From positions 1 to 64,000 of the forward strand of contig NZ_LSJY01000001.1 of the NCBI RefSeq assembly GCF_001556865.1: a stretch of DNA of 64,000 nucleotides, in the 5' to 3' direction. Every line of letters begins with the position of its first letter. Positions within the stretch are counted from its first letter, which is position 1. Shown here piece after piece: positions 8,501-18,302 of this stretch. The position numbers and the translations under genes are program-made. This DNA is from Sphingobium sp. CCH11-B1. GTDB taxonomy: Bacteria; Pseudomonadota; Alphaproteobacteria; Sphingomonadales; Sphingomonadaceae. The notes below the pieces were generated by a model that saw only the letters and a program-made list of their open reading frames with translations, did no database searches and had not been told where the DNA came from.

Positions 8501-9032
8501 GGGCGGACGCCATTTCGGCGCTGCCCGCCCGCAGGAACAGGGCGAAGGCGGCCCGGGCGCCCTGCACGGCGTCACCGAGCCAGCCTTCGCCGCCTTCCTC
8601 CGCTGCGCCATCGAGCGCGCGCTGGAAGGCGATCCAGTCCCCCTTGCCATGGGTGGCGGACAGATAGGCCCTTGGCAATCCGTCACCCACCTGACGTGCC
8701 AGCATGGCGCCGCCCAGCCGGGATCCTTCCAGCGCATAGCGCAGACCCCAGCGGAATCCGCCCCGGCCCGCATCCGTCAACGGCAGCGGATCGGGCCAGG
8801 CGCTGCCCAGTGCCGCCAGATCCTGCGCCAGCAGCGGCAGCCGAGGCGACTCGGGCCGGGCGACCGCTTCCAGCGCGCCGAGCGCGCGCGCCTGCGCCGT
8901 CAGGAAAGCGGTGTAGTCGGCGCGGGAATGCAGATCATAAGCCGAGAAGACCGAATCGACCTGTCGATGATCCTCCATCGTCGCGTCGCGCAGGGCCTGG
9001 CGCACATGGCCAGTGGTGGAGGCTGTCGTCAC
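8493..9032 (-). CDS. bphO: Biliverdin-producing haem oxygenase
   Basis: It cleaves haem to biliverdin, CO and iron, supplying the chromophore for the phytochrome downstream. The 179-residue all-helical product belongs to the BphO-type haem oxygenases. The likely proximal haem ligand is His22 in MEDHRQVDSVF, and the distal helix is in the GGFRWGLRYALEGSRLGGAML region (about 90-115), typical of the family's Gly-rich distal helix. Start 9032 (MTTASTTGHV). It is the first gene of a two-gene operon; its stop lies inside the start of bphP. The genomic pairing strongly supports the assignment. Confidence 0.88.
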   Translation of the reverse strand: MTTASTTGHVRQALRDATMEDHRQVDSVFSAYDLHSRADYTAFLTAQARALGALEAVARPESPRLPLLAQDLAALGSAWPDPLPLTDAGRGGFRWGLRYALEGSRLGGAMLARQVGDGLPRAYLSATHGKGDWIAFQRALDGAAEEGGEGWLGDAVQGARAAFALFLRAGSAEMASAHG

Positions 9033-9280
9033 AGGGATCGTCCTAGGGCCATGTCAACGCCAGCGCCTTGATATGGATTAATCTTGCTGCCCCGAACCGG
9101 CATTATTTCAGTCATCCTGGCGCGAATTTCCCACTGTGGGTCGATCTTTGTCTCCGGTCCGGCGACTTGCCTTCCTTTCTGATCGCTGACGGCCGGGTTC
9201 AGTCCTGCGACATCCGGGGCATCCTAAAAGGACTGTCATGGCGGACATCCCCTTCGTCCGCATCGAGGAAAGACAGGACG

Positions 9281-10111
9281 ATGTTGAGGAAGATGATGGT
9301 GGCGGGCCTGATGGCCGCCACGGTGATGAGCGGCATCGCGCCCGCCCTTGCGCAGGACGGTCCGGGGCGTGGCGATCGCGGCGAGCGCAGTGCGCGTCCC
9401 GACGGCGGCGGATGGCGGGGTGGCCCTGCCGGGCAGCCCGGCAGGCCGGATATGGGGCAGCGCTGGCAGCAGCGCGGGCCTGATCGCGCCGGCGGGGTCG
9501 TGGCGCAGCCAAGGACGGACATGCAGGCGCAGCGCTGGCAGCAGCGTGGCGATGATCGGCCGGGTCGACCGGCAGGCCAGCCGGGTGCGGGTGCGGACTG
9601 GCAGCAGCGCCGCGACAATGGCGGGCAGCGTGGCGATGATCGCAACCGGTCACAGACCCTTGGGCGAGAGGACTGGCGGAACGACAGGGCGCAGGAGCGC
9701 CGCGACTGGCGCGATGATCGCCGGGACGTGCGGCAGGACCAACGACAGGACTGGCGTCAGGATCGCCGCGACGACAGGCGGGACTGGCGCGACGACCGGC
9801 GGGACGATCGCGGCTGGCGGCAGGATCGGCGCTATGTCTGGAACAGTTACCGCAACCGTTATGGCGACCGCTATCGCATCGGCCGCTATTATGCGCCGCG
9901 CGGCTGGAGCTACGGCTATCAGCGCTATTCGATCGGGATATTCCTCAACAGCCTGCTCTACAGCAACAGCTACTGGCTGGACGATCCCTACAGCTATCGC
10001 CTGCCGCCCGCCTACGGCACGTTGCGCTGGGTCCGCTATTATGACGACGCGCTGCTGGTCGACATCCGCGACGGCTATGTGGTCGACGTGATCCACGATT
10101 TCTTCTGGTGA
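9281..10111 (+). CDS. RcnB-family secreted protein with repetitive Arg/Asp/Gln-rich middle
   Basis: The product has a signal peptide (about 1-23, ending ALAQ). Residues 25-195 form a low-complexity region rich in Gly, Arg, Gln, Asp and Trp, with repeats of QRWQQRG and of RRDWRDDRRD. The C-terminal RcnB-like domain ends GTLRWVRYYDDALLVDIRDGYVVDVIHDFFW. RcnB in E. coli is a periplasmic nickel/cobalt homeostasis protein, but sphingomonads carry many paralogues whose function is not established. The start at 9281 follows GAGGAA. A strong terminator lies 42 bp after the stop. A related smaller protein is encoded at 11043. Confidence 0.8.
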   Translation: MLRKMMVAGLMAATVMSGIAPALAQDGPGRGDRGERSARPDGGGWRGGPAGQPGRPDMGQRWQQRGPDRAGGVVAQPRTDMQAQRWQQRGDDRPGRPAGQPGAGADWQQRRDNGGQRGDDRNRSQTLGREDWRNDRAQERRDWRDDRRDVRQDQRQDWRQDRRDDRRDWRDDRRDDRGWRQDRRYVWNSYRNRYGDRYRIGRYYAPRGWSYGYQRYSIGIFLNSLLYSNSYWLDDPYSYRLPPAYGTLRWVRYYDDALLVDIRDGYVVDVIHDFFW

Positions 10112-10153
10112 CATGAAGCGTGCGGCTTCCTGAACTGGCCTTCAGGAACCACT

Positions 10154-10185
10154 GACCCCGGAGCAGCGATGCTCCGGGGTCTTTT
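10154..10185 (+). terminator. Rho-independent terminator
   Basis: A perfect 12-bp stem, GACCCCGGAGCA / TGCTCCGGGGTC, with a 4-base loop is followed by TTTT. It lies 42 bp after the RcnB-family gene and 32 bp before the next start. A second short inverted repeat, TTCCTGAA / TTCAGGAA, precedes it at 10127-10148. Confidence 0.85.
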
Positions 10186-10217
10186 CATGGGAGCCGCCCT
10201 TGTGGCAGGACGGCGGC

Positions 10218-10892
10218 ATGACCGAGACGATCGACGATGGCGGCATCGCTTCGGCCGCGCGCGCGGCCTTTGGCGAAAGCGTGCGCAAGCGACTGGACCG
10301 CAATCCGATGGTCAGTCGCATCGATGCGCCGGAGCTTGAAATCTACGGCCGGCAGAATTTCCTGAGCCCGGAGGAATGCGCGGAGATACGCACTCTGATC
10401 GACGCCAGCGCGAAGCCCTCCACGCTCTTTTCCGGCAGCGCCAACGCCGAGTATCGGACCAGCCATAGCGGCAACCTGTCGCCCTGGAATCCGTTGGTGG
10501 AAAGCATCACCGAGCGGATCTGCGCGTTGACCGGCCTGCCGGCGACGCATGGCGAAACGCTGCAGGGGCAACGCTACACGCAGGGGCAGGAATATAAGGT
10601 TCATTGCGACTATTTCCCCCCGACCGCCGATTACTGGCAGGCGATGCGCAAAACCGGGGGACAGAGGACATGGACCGCGATGATCTATCTTTCCCCTTTG
10701 GAAGCAGGCGGCGAGACGCATTTCCCGATGTGCCAGTTCATGATCCCTCCGGTCGAGGGCATGGTGCTGATCTGGAACAATATGGATCGCGACGGCGCGC
10801 CCAATCAGTCCAGCCTGCACGCCGCCCGTCCGGTGGAGCGCGGGGTCAAATATGTCGTCACCAAATGGTTCAGGGAAAGGCCGTGGGGCTGA
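10218..10892 (+). CDS. Prolyl 4-hydroxylase-like Fe(II)/2-oxoglutarate oxygenase
   Basis: A 224-residue non-haem dioxygenase of the prolyl-4-hydroxylase alpha-subunit superfamily. The iron triad is visible as His129-x-Asp131 in YKVHCDYF and His201 in SSLHAARPV. Lys211 in GVKYVVTKWFRERPWG is placed to bind 2-oxoglutarate. It has no signal peptide and is cytoplasmic. The start at 10218 (MTETIDDGG) is preceded only by a weak GGACGG site. The target, whether protein or small molecule, is not evident. It stands alone between two RcnB-like genes on the same strand, with a terminator upstream. Confidence 0.88.
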   Translation: MTETIDDGGIASAARAAFGESVRKRLDRNPMVSRIDAPELEIYGRQNFLSPEECAEIRTLIDASAKPSTLFSGSANAEYRTSHSGNLSPWNPLVESITERICALTGLPATHGETLQGQRYTQGQEYKVHCDYFPPTADYWQAMRKTGGQRTWTAMIYLSPLEAGGETHFPMCQFMIPPVEGMVLIWNNMDRDGAPNQSSLHAARPVERGVKYVVTKWFRERPWG

Positions 10893-11042
10893 GGCCCGGA
10901 CGGCGCGCCGGTTACACTTTGCGACATAGATGACTGGAATCTGACCGCGCCATTCCCGGAACATTCAGGCGAACACGCGCATATCTGATCCCGTGGCGAA
11001 GGAACCCCAAAGCTTTGCCAAGACATATGGGAGACGAGACCA

Positions 11043-11513
11043 ATGCGTAAGTTCATCATCCTGGGCCTGCTGGCCGCGACCGTGGTGCCGAGCGTCGCTT
11101 CCGCCCAATCCTATGGCGAGGTACGCCGGAGCGAACAGCGACTGCGCGAAGAGCAGCGCGACCTGCGCCAGGCGGAGCGCTACGGCGACCGCCGCGACGT
11201 GCGCGACGCGCGGCGCGATGTCCGTGATGCCCGCGGCGAGGTGCGGGAAGACTGGCGCGACTATCGCCGCAGCCACCGCGACGTCTATCGCGGCGGCAAC
11301 TGGAACGCGCCGTTCCGCTACAGCCAGTGGAATGTCGGTGCCCGGCTTCGCCCCAATTACTATGCGCCGCGCTATTATATCAGCGACCCCTATCGCTATC
11401 GCCTGCGCCCCGCCGGCCGCGACCTGCGCTGGGTCCGCCACTATAATGACGTGCTGCTGGTGAATGTCCGCACCGGCCGGGTGGTGGAAGTCAATCGCGG
11501 CTTCTTCTGGTAA
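11043..11513 (+). CDS. RcnB-family secreted protein
   Basis: A 156-residue exported protein. The signal peptide MRKFIILGLLAATVVPSVAS is followed by an Arg/Asp/Glu-rich, probably helical and highly charged stretch (about 25-90), then the RcnB domain from RYSQWNVGARLRPNYYAPRY to the end RDLRWVRHYNDVLLVNVRTG. It is a shorter relative of the protein at 9281, sharing the LRWVR.Y.D.LLV and FFW end. The role is unproven; metal homeostasis is only the family precedent. A hairpin terminator follows 14 bp after the stop. Confidence 0.8.
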   Translation: MRKFIILGLLAATVVPSVASAQSYGEVRRSEQRLREEQRDLRQAERYGDRRDVRDARRDVRDARGEVREDWRDYRRSHRDVYRGGNWNAPFRYSQWNVGARLRPNYYAPRYYISDPYRYRLRPAGRDLRWVRHYNDVLLVNVRTGRVVEVNRGFFW

Positions 11514-11527
11514 GGCCCGCAAACGAA

Positions 11528-11602
11528 GCGGCCCGGAACGGATATGTTCCGGGCCGCCGTTCCCCGCTTGGCCGCGTCGCCCGTTTCCGGGCGCACGCGG
11601 CC
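11528..11602. terminator. Back-to-back terminator hairpins between convergent genes
   Basis: A perfect 12-bp stem GCGGCCCGGAAC / GTTCCGGGCCGC at 11528-11557 serves the upstream plus-strand gene. A second long imperfect hairpin at 11570-11602 (GGCCGCGT..ACGCGGCC enclosing CGCCCG/CGGGCG) could end lysS transcription from the other side. The remaining bases to 11705 show no gene. Confidence 0.65.
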
Positions 11603-11705
11603 GATGACGTGCGCTAGGCGCGCCACCAGTCCGAAAGGGGGGTGGACCGTTCGCCGTAACGACCGACCATCATGAAAGTTCCCCCGCCGGGCGGCAGTCG
11701 GCGTC

Positions 11706-13286
11706 TCAGGCGGCGAGTGCCTCCGCGATCAGGCGGCGGCTGTTTTCCACGCCGTACAGCGCGATGAAGCTGCCCATGCGCGGCCCCTGATCGGCGCCCA
11801 GCAGCGTCTGGTAAAGCGCCTTGAACCAGTCGCGCAGTTCCGCAAAGCCGAAGGCTTCGTCCTTGCCGATGGCGTAGACGATATTCTGGATGTCTTCCGC
11901 CGACGCGCCATCGGGCAGCGCCGCCAGTTCCTCGTCCAGCCGCTTGAGCGCCGCGGCCTCATTTGGCTCGGGCGCCCGCCGCTTGAGCGTCGGCGCGACG
12001 AAATCGCGATGATAGGCAAGGGCATGGCCGATCAGCGCGTCGAGTTCTGGATAGGTTTCCGCGCTCGCACCCGGTACATAATTTTGGAGATAGCCCCAGA
12101 CCTGTTCGCGGGTCGCATCGCCCATCACACCGACGAGGTTCAAAAGCAGCCCGAAAGTGACCGGCAGTTCGCCGTGCGGCAGCGCCCCGTCATGGATATG
12201 GTGCACCGGGTTGCCCAGTTGCTGCTCGACCGCCTGCTTGGGGTAATTGCCACGGAATTGCCAATATTCGTCCACTGCCCGCGGGATGACGCCCATGTGC
12301 AGCTGCTTCGCCTTCTTGGGTTCGCGATAGGCGTAGAAGGCGAGGCTTTCCTGCGGGCCATAGGTCAGCCATTGTTCGAGGCTCAGCCCGTTGCCCTTGG
12401 ACTTGGAGATTTTCTCGCCCTTTTCGTCCAGGAACATCTCATAATTGAAGCCCTCGGGCGGCCGGCCGCCGAGCGCGCGGCAGATCTTCGACGATTGGGT
12501 GACGGAATCGATCAGATCCTTGCCCGCCATCTCATAATCGACGCCCAGCGCATACCAGCGCATCGCCCAGTCGACCTTCCATTGCAGCTTGGCACCGCCC
12601 GACAGGATCGACTGCTCGATGATGTCGCCCTCATCCTCGAACCGGACCAGGCCCGCTTCGGCGTCGATCACCTCGACCGGCACCTGAAGGACAATGCCGC
12701 TCCTGGGGCTGATCGGCAGGACCGGCGAGTAGGTCGCCTGCCGTTCCTTGCGCAGCGTCGGCAGCATGATGTCCATGATTGCAGAATAGCGCCGCAGCAC
12801 CTGCTTGAGCGCCTCATCGAACGCACCGGCACGATATTGCTCGGTCGCCGAGACGAACTCATAATCAAATCCGAAACGGTCGAGAAATTCGCGCAGCATC
12901 GCGTTGTTGTGATGCGCGAAGCTCTCATATCTTCCGAAGGGATCGGGCACCTGCGTCAACGGCTTGCCCAGATGCTCGGTCAGCATCGCCTGGTTGGGCA
13001 CATTATCAGGCACCTTGCGCAGGCCGTCCATATCGTCGCTGAACGCCACCAGACGCGTGGGCAGGTCCGACAAGGTATGGAAGGCGTTGCGCACCATCGT
13101 CGTCCGCAGCACTTCGTTGAACGTGCCGATATGCGGCAGGCCCGACGGACCATAGCCGGTTTCGAACAGGACATGCCCCTTGTCGGGCGCGCCGGCCGCG
13201 TAGCGTTTCAGCAGCTTGCGGGCTTCTTCATAGGGCCAGGCCTTGGACGCCTGCGCGGCGGTGCGGATGTTGTCGGACATGGTCAT
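11706..13286 (-). CDS. lysS: Class I lysine--tRNA ligase
   Basis: It charges tRNA-Lys using the archaeal-type class I (Rossmann) synthetase rather than the class II enzyme of most bacteria. The 526 residues carry the HIGH-type motif in GPSGLPHIGTF (PHIG at 51-54) and the KMSKS-type motif EKISKSKGNG (about 291-300), plus the family block GYGPSGLPHIGTFNEV and the C-terminal helical anticodon-binding region. Start 13286; an ATG two codons in (MSDN) is equally possible. Class I LysRS is known from alphaproteobacteria, so this is expected for the group. It is divergent from the PilZ gene. Confidence 0.95.
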   Translation of the reverse strand: MTMSDNIRTAAQASKAWPYEEARKLLKRYAAGAPDKGHVLFETGYGPSGLPHIGTFNEVLRTTMVRNAFHTLSDLPTRLVAFSDDMDGLRKVPDNVPNQAMLTEHLGKPLTQVPDPFGRYESFAHHNNAMLREFLDRFGFDYEFVSATEQYRAGAFDEALKQVLRRYSAIMDIMLPTLRKERQATYSPVLPISPRSGIVLQVPVEVIDAEAGLVRFEDEGDIIEQSILSGGAKLQWKVDWAMRWYALGVDYEMAGKDLIDSVTQSSKICRALGGRPPEGFNYEMFLDEKGEKISKSKGNGLSLEQWLTYGPQESLAFYAYREPKKAKQLHMGVIPRAVDEYWQFRGNYPKQAVEQQLGNPVHHIHDGALPHGELPVTFGLLLNLVGVMGDATREQVWGYLQNYVPGASAETYPELDALIGHALAYHRDFVAPTLKRRAPEPNEAAALKRLDEELAALPDGASAEDIQNIVYAIGKDEAFGFAELRDWFKALYQTLLGADQGPRMGSFIALYGVENSRRLIAEALAA

Positions 13287-13415
13287 GTCCAGCCCCCTAC
13301 CCCCGGACGCGGCGAAAGAAAACGGTCAAGATTCGCCAAATCATTTCGGAGGCGGGCCAAAAATTAACCCATCATTTACCCTGCTTGTCGATAATTCCTT
13401 TGGACAGGAGGTCTC

Positions 13416-13781
13416 ATGCAGATCAAGCGTAGTCGCGAACGCATCATCGTCGACATCCCCATCGTCGTGACGACGGTGCTCGACAGCCTGGAAGGCACGA
13501 TCGTCGACCTCAGCGAGGGCGGCGCGCAGATCGTCGGCTGCTCTCTTCCCGCGCGTTCGCAATGCCAGATCGATCTGGACGGCTATACCGTATTCGGCAC
13601 GGTGCAATGGGCCGAAGAGGATCGCATGGGCATTCGCTTCCCCTATCTCCTGACTGACGGCCCGCTGTACGAGCGGCTGGAAATGGCGCGAGGCCGGCGG
13701 CATGCGCCCCCGCCCGCCCTGCGGCCCCGTCCCCAGATGGCTGCGCCCGTCATCGGGGGCTTTGGCCGACGGATGGCCTGA
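13416..13781 (+). CDS. PilZ domain protein, predicted c-di-GMP receptor
   Basis: A 121-residue protein consisting of a PilZ domain and a Pro/Arg-rich tail. It shows the N-terminal arginine motif region (KRSRERIIVDIPIVV) and the second binding motif DLSEGGAQI at about 30-38. PilZ domains bind cyclic di-GMP and change partner activity; the partner is not indicated. A very good ribosome site (ACAGGAGG) precedes the start. A GGDEF-EAL-PilZ protein is encoded at 22149, so c-di-GMP signalling is active in this organism. Confidence 0.87.
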   Translation: MQIKRSRERIIVDIPIVVTTVLDSLEGTIVDLSEGGAQIVGCSLPARSQCQIDLDGYTVFGTVQWAEEDRMGIRFPYLLTDGPLYERLEMARGRRHAPPPALRPRPQMAAPVIGGFGRRMA

Positions 13782-13831
13782 CCCCCTTTTTTCCGGTTTC
13801 CCTTTTGTTCCCGCTGCCCTAGATCGGCGAC

Positions 13832-16585
13832 GTGATCGACCCTGCAGACCTGCCCGCGCTTCACGCCAGCCATGGCGGCATCTGGCTGCGAGAGGAGGGC
13901 CGCACGCAGGGCCTCGCCAAGGGGCAGGCCATCGCCCGCGCGGCGGAAACGCCGGTGCTGCTGCTCAACGCGCCCTTGACCGGCCAGCGGCTCGGCTATC
14001 CCGAACTCAACGGTCTCGACCTGCTCGAACTCTGGGCCTTCATCCACCCCGCCCGCTTTCTGGTACCGACGCCCAAGGGGCTTGCGGCGGCGCTGGGGTT
14101 GGCCGCGCCCACCGAAGAGGGCGAGATTCCCGGCCTGCTGCAACAGGCGACGGCCGCGCTGCTGGCACGGATCGATGCCGCCGACTGGACGGAACGGGAG
14201 GGCGCATGGACCGCCGCCCAGTCGCTCCACCGGCTGCGTTGGGCCTGGTCGCCGCTCGTCGCGCCGCGCATCGCCCGGCCGCGGGAGGCGGAACGCTGGC
14301 TCTTCTCGAAACTGCCTGAATGGGAGGAGGCCCAGCCGCGCCCGGCCCCGCGCACGATCAGCCTGAGCGAGGATCAGGTGCTGGATCGGCTGGATCGGCT
14401 GACCGGCGCAGGCGCCGAACCCCGTCCCGGCCAGCGCGCCTATGCCGCCGCCGCCGCCGCCGCGTTCACGCCGCGCCGCCATCGCGATCAGCCCAACATG
14501 CTGCTGGCCGAAGCGGGGACCGGCATCGGCAAGACGCTGGGCTATCTCGCGCCCGCCTCGCTCTGGGCCGGGGAGGCGCAGGGCACCGTGTGGGTGTCGA
14601 CCTATACAAAGGCGCTGCAGCGGCAACTCGACCGGGAATCGCTCCGCCTGTTCCCCGATGCCGCAATGGCCGCGCGGCGCGTGGTGGTGCGCAAGGGGCG
14701 GGAAAATTATCTCTGCCTGCTGAACCTTGAGGATGCGCTGCAGGGCGGTTTTTCGGGCCGCGCCGCGATCCTGGCGCAACTGGTCGCGCGCTGGGCCGCC
14801 TTTTCCAAGGATGGCGACATGGTGGGCGGGGACCTGCCCGGCTGGCTGCCCACCCTCTTCCGCCGCAACGGATCGACCGCGCTGACCGACCGGCGGGGCG
14901 AATGCATCTATGCCGGCTGCCCCCATTATCGCAAATGCTTCATCGAGCGTTCGGCGCGGGCGAGCGCGGATGCGGACATCGTCATCGCCAACCATGCGCT
15001 GGTGATGATCAACGCCGCGCGGGGGCGGGAAACCGGCCAGCGACCGCAGCGGATCATCTTCGACGAAGGCCACCACCTGTTCGACGCGGCCGATTCGACC
15101 TTTTCGGTCGCGCTGTCGGGGCAGGAGGCAATCGAACTGCGCCGATGGATCATGGGACCCGAAAACGGATCGCGCGGGCGGCGGCGTGGCCTTGCCGCCC
15201 GCCTCTCCGACCTGGCGAGCTATGACGAGGAAGGCGGCCAGGCGATCCGCGCGGCGATCGACGCGGCGCAGGCGCTGCCCGCCGACGAGTGGCTGAAGCG
15301 CGTGGTCGCGGGTGAACCGTTCGGACCATTGGAGGCGCTGTTCGCCGCCGTGCGCGGCACCGTCTATGCGCGCGCCGCCGACGCTGGCGAGGCGGACGCC
15401 GGCTACGGGCTGGAGACCGAACTGGCGGAACCGGACGGCACGCTGGTCGAAGCGGCGCAGGAGGCCGCACTGGCGCTCGATGCGCTCATCAAGCCGCTCG
15501 TCCGCCTCGCCCGGCGGCTGGAGGCGGTGATCGAGGACGCGCCCGACTGGCTGGACGGCGCGGCACGGGCGCGGATCGAGGGCGCGGTGGCGTCGCTCGG
15601 CTGGCGGCGCGACCTGATCGCGGCCTGGCTGGCGCTCCTCGCCCGGATCGGCGGGCCGGCGGACCCTGACTTTGTCGACTGGATGACGGTGGACCGCATC
15701 GAGGGACGGGAGTTCGACATCGGCCTTCACCGGCATTGGCTCGATCCCACGCGTCCGCTCGCCGAAACCGTGCTGAAGCCCGCGCAGGGGGTGATCGTCA
15801 CCTCCGCGACGCTGAAGGGCGGGGGCGAGTGGGACAATGCCGCCGCGCGCAGCGGAGCGGCCCATCTCCCCCACGGCGCGGAGCAGTTCGAGGCGGCGAG
15901 CCCATTCGACTACCCCGACCGCGCCGAGGTGCTGATCGTCACCGACATCAAGCGTGGCGACATCGCCGCGCTGTCGGGCGCCTATGCCCGGCTGATCGAG
16001 GCGGCGGGCGGCGGCACGCTCGGCCTCTTCACCGCGATCCGCCGGCTGCGCGCGGTTCATGCCCGCATCGCCGACAGGCTGGCGCGCGGCGGATTGCCAC
16101 TCTACGCCCAGCATGTCGATCCGATGGATACCGGCACGCTGGTCGACATCTTCCGCGACGATCCGCGCGCTTCGCTGCTTGGCACCGACGCCTTGCGGGA
16201 TGGCGTGGACGTGCCCGGCCATTCGCTGCGCCTCGTGGTCATGGAGGGCGTGCCCTGGTCCAAGCCCACCGTGCTGCATGCCGCGCGCAGGTTGGCAGGG
16301 GGCGGCAATGCCTATGACGACCGGCTGATCCGCGCGCGCCTCGCGCAGGCGTTCGGCCGGCTCATCCGCCGCGCGGAGGACAAGGGGCAGTTCGTCATCC
16401 TGTCCGCCGCCATGCCCAGCCGCCTGCTCAGCGCGTTTCCACCCGGCACGCCGGTGCGCCGCGTGACGCTGGACGAAGCCATCATCGCGGTCAGCGGACA
16501 GGCGCGCGATCAATCGCTTGGCGCACCGGCCGCTTTGGGGCATCAGGGATTCGAATCCGGCCCGCCCCGACAGGAGATCGAATGA
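13832..16585 (+). CDS. DinG/Rad3-like ATP-dependent DNA helicase
   Basis: An XPD/DinG-type superfamily 2 helicase of 917 residues. Walker A is AEAGTGIGKT near residue 226 and the Walker B/DEAH box is DEGHH. Between them lie cysteines (ENYLC, GECIYAGCPHYRKC) that match the four-Cys iron-sulphur cluster of this family. Motif VI-like residues are near AFGRLIRRAEDKG. An N-terminal about 190-residue segment precedes the helicase core. The start is GTG at 13832 with a poor ribosome site. The stop overlaps the next start by 4 bp (ATGA). The role is probably unwinding of damaged or structured DNA. Confidence 0.88.
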   Translation: MIDPADLPALHASHGGIWLREEGRTQGLAKGQAIARAAETPVLLLNAPLTGQRLGYPELNGLDLLELWAFIHPARFLVPTPKGLAAALGLAAPTEEGEIPGLLQQATAALLARIDAADWTEREGAWTAAQSLHRLRWAWSPLVAPRIARPREAERWLFSKLPEWEEAQPRPAPRTISLSEDQVLDRLDRLTGAGAEPRPGQRAYAAAAAAAFTPRRHRDQPNMLLAEAGTGIGKTLGYLAPASLWAGEAQGTVWVSTYTKALQRQLDRESLRLFPDAAMAARRVVVRKGRENYLCLLNLEDALQGGFSGRAAILAQLVARWAAFSKDGDMVGGDLPGWLPTLFRRNGSTALTDRRGECIYAGCPHYRKCFIERSARASADADIVIANHALVMINAARGRETGQRPQRIIFDEGHHLFDAADSTFSVALSGQEAIELRRWIMGPENGSRGRRRGLAARLSDLASYDEEGGQAIRAAIDAAQALPADEWLKRVVAGEPFGPLEALFAAVRGTVYARAADAGEADAGYGLETELAEPDGTLVEAAQEAALALDALIKPLVRLARRLEAVIEDAPDWLDGAARARIEGAVASLGWRRDLIAAWLALLARIGGPADPDFVDWMTVDRIEGREFDIGLHRHWLDPTRPLAETVLKPAQGVIVTSATLKGGGEWDNAAARSGAAHLPHGAEQFEAASPFDYPDRAEVLIVTDIKRGDIAALSGAYARLIEAAGGGTLGLFTAIRRLRAVHARIADRLARGGLPLYAQHVDPMDTGTLVDIFRDDPRASLLGTDALRDGVDVPGHSLRLVVMEGVPWSKPTVLHAARRLAGGGNAYDDRLIRARLAQAFGRLIRRAEDKGQFVILSAAMPSRLLSAFPPGTPVRRVTLDEAIIAVSGQARDQSLGAPAALGHQGFESGPPRQEIE

Positions 16586-17124
16586 AGCGCCTCACCCTGT
16601 TGCGCCACGCCAAATCGGATTGGGACGATCCGGTCGCGCGCGACTTCGACCGGCCGCTCAACCGGCGCGGGGAGAAGGCGGCGCGACTGATGGGCGAACA
16701 TGCCGCGCGCAAGGAGATGCGGTTCGACCTGCTGGTCGCGTCGCCCGCGGTGCGGGTGGTGCAGACGCTGGAAACCTTCTTCGCGGGCTATGGCGAGACG
16801 CTGGAGACGCACTGGGACCGGCGCATCTATCTCGCCTCCGCCCCGACCTTGTGCGATGTCGTGCGCGACCTTCCCGACAGCGCGGACAATGTGCTGATGG
16901 CGGGGCACAATCCGGGATTCGAGGAGCTGATCCTGGAGTTGGTGCCGGACGATGGCGCAAGCCCGCTGCGCGACGATATCGAAACCAAATTCCCGACCGC
17001 CAGCCTTGCCGTGCTCGACCTTCCCATCGACCGCTGGGCCGAAGCGCGCGCCAGCATCGCCACGCTGGCGAGCTTCACCCGCCCCCGCGATCTCGACCCT
17101 GCGCTGGGACCGGGCGGGCGCTAG
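16582..17124 (+). CDS. SixA-like histidine phosphatase
   Basis: A 180-residue histidine phosphatase superfamily member, similar to SixA, which dephosphorylates histidine phosphotransfer proteins. The catalytic RHG-type motif is LLRHAKSDW with His9. Arginines follow in RPLNRRGEKAA, and the second histidine is in AGHNPGFEEL. It overlaps the helicase stop by 4 bp, implying translational coupling, a common arrangement that does not by itself link the functions. The substrate is not known. Confidence 0.85.
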   Translation: MKRLTLLRHAKSDWDDPVARDFDRPLNRRGEKAARLMGEHAARKEMRFDLLVASPAVRVVQTLETFFAGYGETLETHWDRRIYLASAPTLCDVVRDLPDSADNVLMAGHNPGFEELILELVPDDGASPLRDDIETKFPTASLAVLDLPIDRWAEARASIATLASFTRPRDLDPALGPGGR

Positions 17125-17184
17125 GCCGTCATCCGTTCGATCGGCCGCCTTCGGCCTGAGTAGCCCCCCGAATGCCCGCCGCCG

Positions 17185-18183
<999 letters not shown>

Positions 18184-18302
18184 TCAACGGTTCAGTTGCG
18201 CCGTTACATCTTGCGACAGTTTTGCCTGGCCTTTGCCAATATCCTGCGACAAGTGGCGGCTAGGCCGGGACCATCATCTTGTTTCTGTTCGGGGGGTTTT
18301 CC

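Noticed and set aside
7226..9046. A 606-residue plus-strand open frame
   Set aside because: Antisense to bphP-bphO, low-complexity composition, no domain.
9650..10114. Valine/alanine-rich minus-strand frame
   Set aside because: Mirror translation of the Arg/Asp repeat region of the RcnB-like gene.
13643..16543. A 966-residue open frame on the minus strand
   Set aside because: It lies entirely antisense to the DinG-like helicase, is rich in Arg/Gly/His and has no recognisable domain; long antisense frames are expected at this GC content.
16540..16575. GGGATTCGAATCC resembling a tRNA T-arm near the helicase 3' end
   Set aside because: No acceptor, D or anticodon arms can be folded around it on either strand, and it lies inside a well-supported coding sequence.
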